Shown: piece after piece, positions 53,701-64,000 of the stretch
Layout of the letters: each line of letters opens with the position of its first letter
Numbering within the stretch: position 1 is the first letter of the stretch
Source of the DNA: Vanilla planifolia
Taxonomy: Eukaryota; Streptophyta; Magnoliopsida; Asparagales; Orchidaceae
NCBI GenBank assembly: GCA_023846275.1
Contig: JAIUJO010000087.1
Coordinates: 451,501-515,500 of the forward strand
Length of the DNA: 64,000 bases
Reading direction: 5' to 3'
Notes under the pieces: generated by a model
Databases searched by the model: none
What the model was told of the DNA's origin: nothing
The model's input: only the letters and a program-made list of their open reading frames with translations
Position numbers and translations under genes: made by a program

Positions 53701-55105
53701 TGTATAGTTTACCTAACTTATTTCAAACTTTTTCCTTGATTTGGTTAATTATCCTATAACTCAAAATCTTCTCCCATGTGGAATTTATATTTCTCTGATT
53801 TGTTTAGATTTTTTTAAATTTATATCAATTTATATTTAACTATTAAAGAGGTTACGCTTGTTTTCTTTACTACTAAGGAATGAAACTTTCCGATAACTTT
53901 GACTTATTTCTTCAAACTTTTCTCCTTGAACTGGTTATATCACTTTATTTCAAGTTATCTTATTTTAGCTTTAGTATATATTTAGTTCTTTACCTTCGTA
54001 ATTTGTATATAATTTTTTGCTGTGAATTATTTTTTTTATTATGAACTCTAATTCTCTTCTTGTATAACCTTTACAACATTTTTTATTTTTTCATATTATG
54101 TTTCCTTAGATTTTCTCAATTCATCTTTGATATATATTTACATAAAATTAAATTATTAATTTATCATTATTTATACTTATTTTCTTTTCTAGTTTGCAAA
54201 AATTTCAGATAAAATTTGTTCAAGTCATAACAAAAGTTGTTTTATTTATGTTAATGAGCTCCTTTCTATTAAATATTTCAATCTATACTTTTAAAATAAT
54301 GTTTTTAAAGGTTTTTCACAACCTTTATGAAACATTGTCTTTCATGCATGATTTGGTGATGTAGAATGTTATATTGAATCTCTTTAGTATCTTAAAATGT
54401 GGCTTTCTCGCAACACTTTTCTGGTTTCTTGAATGTTTTAATTATGATTTTGCTATAGTTCTTTCAATTTCCATAACTCCTCTCATCTGAGCTTTACATG
54501 ACTTCACCATTTTCTCTTTAATTTTCTTTTATTACAACATAAGTGTAATTCTCACATCATGTTGCCCCTATATTGCTTTTATTTTTTTATATATTACCTT
54601 TATTTATTTCAATTTTACCTTATTATATATTTATATAGTATTATAATAATATTTCTTTAATTTTACTAAAGTTTATTTAATATGGAAATTATTAGTAATT
54701 TAAAATAAGATCTAACTAAGACTTAATAAATGTCGTTGGACTCATCAAATGAACTTATTTTAAAAAAAACATTTTTTTGTAAATTCTTAAATATTTTTAT
54801 TTTTATGGCTTTCATATGCTCATACATATTTTAATATATTATTTGTTTTTCTTATATTACTTTGACAATAAAATTCTCATGTCATTTGGCTTTTTACATT
54901 TCTTCAACTATGTTACATAACATTCCATCAATTTATCTAACTTTTCCTTTATTATATATTTACTTAATAACAACCCAATTATCTATATAGTATTAATTTT
55001 TATTTTATAAATATCTTTTTTCAACGATTTTTGCAAGCTTTATGAGAAGTTTTGATTCATTTGTGGTTTAATAATCGATGCCATTGAGCCCCATTTCCTT
55101 AGTTT

Positions 55106-55157
55106 CTAGAGTATCTAGGAACAAAAATAGTTGCTAGAGTATCTAAGAACAAAAATT
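55106..55157. repeat. 28-bp tandem duplication inside satellite
   Basis: ctagagtatctaggaacaaa at 55,106 recurs at 55,134 as ctagagtatctaagaacaaa. Only one difference is visible across the shared part, so this is a recent local slip within an old monomer. Confidence 0.85.
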
Positions 55158-58100
55158 TCCTAAATAGATTCTCTCAATTCTTTGAATTTTTTTCTTTGAT
55201 TTTGTTATATTGTTATGTTGCCATAAATCTCATCTTATGTGACATTTATATGACTTCGATTTGATTGTGTTATATTAATTCAATTTCTTTAAGTTTAATT
55301 TTTATATAATTTGCATATTATTAAAATAATAATTTAATATCATTTTTAATTGTTTCCATTTTTATTTTATACTAGTTCATGGTGAGGCTTGTTTACAAAA
55401 ATGTCATTGGACAACTATATAATAAAACAATTGGATTAAATATTTATTTTTATATTTTTGTTGTTATACTAACATTTTATTATAAATGTCATCTTGTTTG
55501 ACCTTTACTTCTGTTTGATTTTCTCATATTACATTACTTAAATTTTTTTCATTTTAGCTTTAATATATATCTTCTTAATATTCAAATAATTATATACTAT
55601 CATTTATTTTTGTGTCTACTTTCGTAATTGATTGTAATTCCAAAGAAAATATAATTGAGATGAAACAAACATTGTTAGACTATTCTTAATGAGTTATACC
55701 AAATTAACTATTTATTTTGTACTTGAAAATATTATTTTTTGTAGTTTTGGCATATTGTTATAAAACATTTTGAATTGTGATTGATTTGAATATTAAGGAA
55801 GTTACGCTGCATCTTCGTAGTGACATGGAAGAAAAATTTCTCATATAATTTTGCTCATATTAGAAAAGTATTTTCCTTAATTTGGCTATATTACTATGTT
55901 ATTTTAAATCTCATTTCATGTGGCCTTTTTTTTTATTCAATTACTTCAATAGATATCATTTTACTATTAATATATATTTATTTAATAATAAAATAAAAAT
56001 TTTATATGATTTATCCTTATTAACTAATTTATTTCAAAATAATTCCAAGAGATTATTTATTATGTTAGAAAATGGCATTTGCATTAGTCTTGATGAGTTT
56101 TATCCCATTAAAAATTCATTATTCTATTTTTAAATATTTCATTTTCAAAGGTTTTAGAAAACTTAACAACATTTGGTTTCCTATTTGATTTCATCATCAA
56201 TATTATATGATTCTATAACACTAAATCTTCTATTGTGTGATGCATATGTGAATTTTATATCATTATGTTACATTTCTAAAGTTTATTTTATTTCAACAAT
56301 AACATATATTTACATTATGTTAAAATAATAATTTTTTATGTATTTTAAGATATTTTAATTCATAACTGATTTAAGATAAACGATGTCACGTGTGTCCTCC
56401 TTAGTATCATGGAATTCAACAATGTTATAGAATTTCTCCAATTTTCCAAGTTGTTCACTTTAATTTTCTTATATTATTTAGAAATTTTAAACCTCCACTC
56501 ATGGACCTTGAAATCATTTTTATTTTGTAATGTTAAAGTGCTTAAATTTATTTAATTTCAATTTTAATATATATGTATTTAAGTTGAAAATAAAAAATTT
56601 TCAATATCTACTCCTATTTCTTTTGATAATTCATAGAGATAACAAAAGATGGTTCCAACAAAGTGAATCAAATTTCATTGGAAAATGTAAGGTGCTAAAT
56701 ATTGTTAAATATAGATTTTTGCCTCGTTAACCATCTTTTTAAAGTTTTGACAAGCTTTATAAGATATTTAATTCGTAGTAGATTTGACATTCAAGAATGT
56801 CACACTCCATCTTTTTTGTATTTTAGAATGTAACTTTCTAGTATAATTTATCTTATTTAATCAAATTTTTTGCTTCAAATTTTTCAATATTCTATAACTT
56901 TAAATTTTCTAATTTGTAACAATTACTTATATTTTATTTGACAATATTACGTTGCTTCAATTTAACCAATTTGAATTTTAATATATATTTACATAACAAT
57001 AAAATACTAATTTATAATTGTGTATGTTTATTTATTTTTTAAATTTAAAGTAATTTTAATCATGCTCTAATAGAAGTGAGATAAATGTTGTGGGGCTTGT
57101 CTTTATGAGCTCTAACTAATTAAGTACTAATTTTTATAAATTTTCAGATGATTTATTTTTTAAGATTTTGGATCATTTTATGAGAAAATTTCTTCAGAAA
57201 TTTGTCTCGCTTCTTCAAATTTTCATCTTTGATAATGTTGTATTTCTTGAAAACACCAATTCTTCTCTTATGTGACATTGAGATTGCACTAATTTTTCTC
57301 ATTTTATCTTTGACACATATTTATTCAATAATAAAGTAATAAATTTTATTATCGATGCTTATTTAAATTGGTTACTCATAGTAATTCTAAACAATGTCCA
57401 ATCAAGTCCAAAAAAACTTTATTAAAATAATCTATATGACCTCTATCCAATTAGTTATTCATTTTAATATTTTGAAATATTTATTTTCTATAAGTTTTCC
57501 ATATTTTACAATGCATTTTTTCGAACATGATATTTCGATCAAAGATCTTTCTTGCCATTTCCTTAATATATTCGAGTACAACATTCGTGCACACCTGATT
57601 AGTTTTTTCCAAAGCTTTTCTTATATTTCATTGTATCACAATGAAACTTTAGTTCTCTTAGCAAGACCTCAAGAGGTTTCTTTGATTTGGCTATATAACT
57701 TTGATCTCATTTCTGATTTAGCATATATTTGATATTAAAATATTAATTTGATATTATTTCTGTAGATTTTATTCGATACTTGGTACTAATTGAAAACTAT
57801 GTATGATCATGATTAAATAGAAGTTAAGGGACACATTTGGTTAAGCTCTATTTAATTTAATATTAATTTTTATATTTTTATATTTTACTTTAACTATTTT
57901 GTTACACTTTATGACATATTTTAATTTCTTCATGATGTTATGATTAAGGTCCTTACAGTTTGTTTGCCTAATACCCTAGAATGAAAATTTTATGTTTATT
58001 TAGTTACCTTACTTTGCTTCAATTTGTGTTATTTCATCTTCAGTGTATTTCTACTTGACATTTAAAAATAATTCATTGCTATTATTTCTTATTTCAATTT

Positions 58101-61100
58101 GTAATTCTTAATAATTACATATGAAGATTGTTGAAGAAGAAAATAACACATCTCAGTGAACTCGGCCAATTTTATTATTCATTGTCATATATTTAGATTC
58201 TTTATTTTTTAACATTTTTGCATGCTTAACTAAGTATTTTACATCATAGCAAATTTTATTATCAGAGATGCTACAATTTTTGAATACATGTTTTGAGTGT
58301 AATTTATCTTTTTGTTCGAATTTTTTACTTTGATTTAGTGGTACTAATGTAGCTCACAAACACTCATCTAAAATTTTCATCAATTTAATTTATTATGTTA
58401 CATTTCACTAATTTATATCTTTTTAGATTTAAAAAACTTTAAAAATATTAAAATTATAATTTAGTAATATTAACACCTATTATTTTTTTTAATTTACTAA
58501 ATGTTTAAATGAGGATCGATCAAGATGGAACCAATGTTGTGGGACTCACCCTGATCAGCTCCATTTTATTATATAGTTCTTATATTCGTAAAATATTTTA
58601 AGATTTTGCAATGCCTTACAAGATAATTAATTAGCAGTTAATTTAATTATCAAAGATATCACCTTTGATCTCTCAGTAAATTGGAATTAAACTTTCCTTA
58701 ATTTTAAAATTATAATTTATTATTATTTCTAAATATTTACATTGGTTTTTTCTTGTAATTCCAAAAGAGGCAATATCAAGTCAAAAGAAATGCCTATGGA
58801 ATCTTCTTGATGAGATTTTTCGAGTTATGCAATCATTATCAAATTTTTTAAATCTTTTATTTTTTTAGAGTTTTGGCAAGCTCTATGAGATATCTTAATT
58901 CTTACTAGATTTTTCATACAAGAAATGTCACACTCAATCTTTAGTATTTGAGAATGAAACTTATTTCTACAAATTAACTTATTTCTTAGATTTTTTTCTT
59001 TAATTAATCTATATTGCCTTGAAAGATTAATTGTCTACTCTTTGTCTTTTGGTACTATTTGATTTAATTTTATTAAATTGTTTTAATTTATTTTAATTCA
59101 ACTTTCACACATATTGACTTAATGCTAAAATAGTAACTTAGTTTTATTGGTTTATATTTGCCTTAGTAATTCTATGTTTTTCCAAATAAGGTTTAATAAA
59201 GATTAAATAAATGTGACTAGGCTTGTCTTAATGAGCTTTATCCAAGTAAATACTTATTTTATTATTTTTAAATATTTTATTTAACAAAAGTTTTGGCATG
59301 CCTTATAACAGTTATTAATTTATACATAATTTGTAGGCCAAGGACATTACACTTGATCCTATCAGTATATTAAATACAATTCTATTATAAACTTTGCCTA
59401 ATTTCTAAAAATTATAATTTTTTTTTAATTTTCTTATATTATTATGAAAGTTTAATTCTCCTCTCTTTTGATGATTATTTTTCTATAATTTTATTTACAT
59501 TACATAGATTCAATTTAACTAATTTTACAAAAAATTTAAAAATATTTTTTTTATTTATGCTTATTTAATTTTATAATTTTTAATATTTCAAAATGACATC
59601 TAATCAAATTAAAGCTAAACTTGTTTGATTTAATTAATGAACTAAATCTATTTAACTATTGAATTTAAATTTTAAAATATTTCATTTTTTTCTTTTTTTA
59701 AATATTTTAAGAAATTTTGATTCATTTCTAATTTTTCAACCAAGAATTTTTCGTTCGATCTCCTTAGTACCTTCAAATGCAACTTTTCTACACAATTCAT
59801 CTCATTTCTTTAAATCTACAGCATTGAGTTTCTTATACTATTATGTAACTCTGAATCTCCTCTAATGTAACCTTCATATCAATTTGTTTTAGGTACATCA
59901 TATTAGTTTAATTTATATCACTTCAGCATTATTATATATCTATCTAAAATTAAAATAATAATTTAGTAATTTTTTATTCATATTTAATTTTTCTATTCAT
60001 GTTAACTCTAAATGAGGCATAACAAAAATGAAACGAGTAATGCTGGGCCCATCATAATGATGTTTATAAATTAAATATTCACTTTTATATTTTTTAAATA
60101 ATTTATTTTCTTGGGATTATGCATGCAAAATTTTTTTACTCATGCCTAATTTAGTGGTGCAAGATGTCACACTCAATATCTTATTTATAACAAAATGCTA
60201 CATTCCAATATAATTTATACAATTTGTTAAACTTTTTCACTTCAATTTCCTTATATTATTATGATAGTACAATTTTGTTCTTACGCAACCTTTATCACAT
60301 GTTTTTACTACATTGCTTGAGTTTATGTAACTTTAGTTTTAATATTTATTTACATACATTAAAAAAATAATTTTGTGTAACTAATACTTATTTGTTATCT
60401 TTAGTCACAGTAACTCATAATGAGGCACCTGGTGAAAAAACAAACATCATTGGACTCATGTTAGTAAGCTCTATTTAATTAAATGTTTGCTTTTTTTTGT
60501 TTTAAATATTTTATTATCTTCTCACTTTTTTGGTAATTTTGTTGCATTTCTTTGTAACATTAAAGGCTTTCACATGTGGTCTTTGTGCTCTTTGATTTTG
60601 ATATGTCATAGTGTTTTAATTGAACTGATTTAATAATTAATATATATTTAATTAATATTAAAATAATAACTTATTATTATTTATGTAAAAATGCTTTCGT
60701 AATTAATAGTAATTTGCAAAGGAGATCTATTAGAGGAAAAACAAATGCCATTGGAATCATCTTTATAAGCTTTATACTATTAAATATTTATTTTTATATT
60801 TTAAAATATTTATTTTATTTAGTTCTCAAAAGCTTTACATGACATTTTCATTCTTGCCTTATTTAATGGTTAAGGATGCTATACTTGTTTTCTTAGCATC
60901 TTTTAATTCTAATTTCTCGTATATTTTTTTATTTACAAAATGTTCCTTTTTTATTTTATTTTATTATACTACTATGCAACTACAACTTTTCACCTATTCG
61001 TCCTTTATGTTGCCTTTATTTGGTTATATTATATGTCTTCAATTTATCCTAATTTAGCTTTGAAATATATTTTCTTAATATTAAAATAATAATTTAATAT

Positions 61101-62883
61101 TATAAATGATTATTTATGCTTATCCAAATGAATGCTCAATGTTATATTTCTTAAATATTTTATTTTCCTAAGTTTTGGAAAGAATTATTTGACATTGTGA
61201 TTCATACTTAATTTGAGAATAGAGGAGGTCACAATCCCAAATTATAATGCAACTTTCCAATACAATTTATGTCTTTTCTTCTAAATTTTTGTTTTGATTT
61301 GGTTATATTAATATTTAAGATGAAGTCTCATCTTATATCATCTAGAAATTTTTTCTTTTATTTGGATATATTATATGGATTAAATTAACATCATTTAGTA
61401 TTTTTAAAAAAACTAAAAAAAAACAGCTCAATAATTTGTTATTTTTTTTCTTTAATTTTGTAATTCACTATAATTCCAAATGAGGATGATTGTATAAAAC
61501 AATGCCTTGATTTCATCTAGATGACCTATAGCCAATTATGATTAAGTTTTTGATCTTTTATGATTTTAGCATCACCCATAATACATTTCGACTCCTTACA
61601 TATTTGAAAATAGAGGATTTTACACTAAATATACTTAGTACCATGGAATGCATATTTCCTATAAAATTAACCTCATGTCTTATGTTTTTTTAGATTTTGT
61701 TTTCTTAGAAAAAATCTACAATTCTTTGCTCATATAACTTATACGTGCTTTGTTTTGATTATATCGCATTGCTTTAATAAATCTTATTTTGGTTCAAATA
61801 TTTATTTTCTTAATATTAAAAGAAGCAATTTATCTTTTTTTTCTTTGTTTAACTCTATAATTTATAGTTCGTGGAAACGAGGTCCTATGGAGATTAAATA
61901 ATTTGCCTTTAGACTCATCACAGCTTGTTCCAGTTAAATAATGATTCCTTATTGGACAAAGCATTATATTTTAAAAAAATTTATTTTATGGGATTTAAAG
62001 GTATTTTATGAAGTATTTTTTACACTTGATTTGATGTCTGAGGGTGCTAGACTCCCTCATCATAATATCTTGAAATATAACATTTACATATTATGTTTAT
62101 TCAATTTATCAAATTTCAATTTTAATATATCTTTTATTTATATTAAATATTTTATTCTAACATATGCTTATTCAACTTTATAATTAAAAGGTATTACAAT
62201 TAAGACTTGATCGAGAAATAAAAAAATAATTTTAGACTTCTTTGGAAGACATTTATCTAACGAAATATTCATTTTTGAACTCTGAGATACTTTATTTTTT
62301 TTTAATTTTTTCCATCATGTACTAAACATTACAATTTGTATAGGAATTGATGATCAAGGATACTACATTTTATCGCCTTACAATATTAGAAGGCAACTTT
62401 CTCACAACATTAATTCCATTTCTACAAATCTTTTGTTTGCTTTGGATATGTTATAAAGAATCTCAAAATTATTTCCCATCTAACCATTAAATCACATTGA
62501 CTATTATTACATAGCTTTAATTTTTCTCATTTTTACCTTGACATGTATTTTCTTAACCTTAAAATAATATTATAAATATTGCTTATTTTGATTGGTAATT
62601 CATCATTTTTCAAAAAATGATTTGATCAACCCATCGCAATGAACTTTATCGAATTAATAATTCCCATTCTCTTTTTCAAAAATTTTTACGAGGTTTATGG
62701 AATGCCTCCTATGATACTTTAGCTCATACCAATTTGATGATCGATGATGCTGCACTCGATCTCCTTAATATGATGAAATGCAACTTTCATGAACAGATTA
62801 TGAAATTTTTGCATATTTTTTTCATTTGGCTTAGTTATATTATTATGCAACTCTCAATCTCCTTCTATGCCACTTTAAGCTAA

Positions 62884-62975
62884 AATTAATATTTTAACTT
62901 CACTATTCATCGATGAATGTAGCTTTCCAAATTAATATTTTAACTTCATTATTCATCTCCTTAGCATCTCAGAAT
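62884..62975. repeat. 46-bp tandem duplication inside satellite
   Basis: aattaatattttaacttcac at 62,884 recurs at 62,930 as aattaatattttaacttcat. Both are followed by tattcatc, and gaatgtagctttccaa also recurs (near 62,915 and 62,973). The copies are nearly identical, so the event is young relative to the array. Confidence 0.85.
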
Positions 62976-64000
62976 GTAGCTTTCCAACTTAATTTTTCGA
63001 ATTTCTATATTTTTAATTTCTTCATATTATTATTCTTCTGTCATTTGATATTTACATCACTTTTATCTAGGCATATTGAATTGCTTCAATTTACCATATT
63101 TTAATGCTATTTTTTTAGATAACATTAAATTGAAAATTTATTACTCTTTATGCTTCTTTACTTTACTAATTTGAAATAATTCAAAATGTGGTCCAATTGA
63201 GAAAAAATAAAAAATATTTTACACATCATAACAAGATTCACCTAAATATTCAATTTTATATTTCTAATTTTTTTGTTTTATATGATTTTTGTACTTTGCA
63301 TGATATTTTCTTATTAATAGTTGACTTGATAATTGGGAATGTCTCATTCGATCTCCTTAATTTTTGAGAACTTTACTTTTGCATACAATTCATCTCATTT
63401 CATCAAATTTTGTTTCCTTCACTTTTTTATGAAACTATAATTTTCTTATCATATATTAAGTTATGTTACATTTCTCTAATTTGTCTTATTTTAGACTTCA
63501 CAAATTTTCTTAAAATTAAAATAATAATTTTTTGTATTAGGATTAGTTTCATAAGTTATTCATTGTAATGCAAAAAAATGCATAAGAGATGAAGGAAATG
63601 TTATTTGAGATAACTCATGGAGCTTTATCATATTAAAAATTTTTTAATATTTTTAAGAATTATATTTTCTTAGCTGTGGAATTGCTTTGGAAATCTTTTT
63701 CAATCATTTTTATTTGATGTTGAAGATGCAACTCTTGATCTGTTAGTTATTTGAATGCATCTTTTAATTATAATTTAAATATTTTCTTTAATTTTTTTTC
63801 TTTGAATTGTTATTTTACTTATTAGCTTCATAACTCTTTCAATATGGCCCTTACATTGCAAAAAATTTTTTATGTTACATAGTTTCATTTTATGTCATTC
63901 AAACCATAATATATATTAGCTTAATCATAAATAATAATTTATTATTATTTTGCGGATATTTATTTTTTTAAGTCATAGTTATTCCAAATGGCGTCTGATT

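Larger units (their letters stand above)
50755..64000 (-). repeat. Diverged ~410-bp satellite array, block 4 (R orientation)
   Basis: The R satellite begins at gttagctttatgagatattt, directly after the GAA tract, and runs off the right end. Landmarks lie near 50,818, 51,123, 51,548, 51,908, 52,318, 52,731, 53,035, 53,300, 53,675, 53,870, 54,385, 55,098, 55,815, 56,400, 56,815, 57,563, 57,968, 58,285, 58,668, 58,945, 59,362, 59,765, 60,180, 60,893, 61,240, 61,640, 62,060, 62,376, 62,765, 63,352 and 63,740. Larger gaps hold decayed copies. Box gatctccttagtaccttcaa near 59,760 is among the best kept. No foreign insert was recognised. The 112-codon open frame at 57,394-57,732 is built from ordinary satellite boxes and is not a gene. 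Confidence 0.9.

Noticed and set aside
57394-57732. The longest open frame in the window (112 codons, + strand)
   Set aside because: It lies wholly within the R satellite and is composed of its usual boxes. Other monomers do not keep the frame, and the protein has no recognisable domain.
1-64000. CRISPR-like regular spacing of short repeats
   Set aside because: The landmark boxes are about 410 bp apart and embedded in a satellite whose spacer parts are also homologous. This is a eukaryotic tandem repeat and not a repeat-spacer array.

Overview
This window looks like non-coding nuclear DNA of a eukaryote, most likely a land plant. The evidence is very high A+T content, a long tandem satellite, a nested Ty1/copia-like LTR fossil, and no gene-sized open frame on either strand. 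I could not identify the species. I found no protein-coding gene, tRNA, rRNA, CRISPR array or bacterial feature that I can support. The short open frames present are chance frames inside A/T-rich repeats.

Most of the window, roughly 50 of 64 kb, is one ancient satellite with a monomer of about 410-420 bp. Its copies are so diverged that neighbours share only short boxes. In the orientation called F here, the boxes run in this order: gttgcattccaagatactaa; ggagatcgagtgtaacatcc; gtctcataaagcatgcc; agagctcatcaagatgagtc; catttgtttcatctcgatc; acctcatttggaattactat; an A/T-only stretch; gaaatgagataaattgaagc; taatataaccaaatcaaag; aggtcacatgagaggagatt; agttacatagtaatataacc; gaagaaatgagataaattgt; then the first box again. 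R is the reverse complement. This consensus was built by eye.

Layout: F array 1 to about 11,105; R array about 11,105 to 28,237, with two foreign inserts at 15,473-16,300 and 16,496-17,960; F array 28,237 to about 40,262, with a copia-like LTR fossil at 36,796-38,440; a 10.5-kb island without satellite, about 40,263-50,754, ending in a GAA-rich microsatellite; and an R array about 50,755 to the window end. The orientation therefore flips three times. The two array edges that face the island stop at about the same monomer phase, in mirror image.

The island holds no gene I recognise. It has two TATA-like motifs on opposite strands, with sequence around them that resembles LTR promoter and leader regions. 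It also has a short stretch related to the 15.5-16.3 kb insert, a small tandem repeat, and otherwise plain A/T-rich DNA. The most interesting content is structural: alternating blocks of a very old satellite, recurrent short-form monomers, an internal duplication within the monomer, and a phase-matched inverted pair of array edges around a foreign island.
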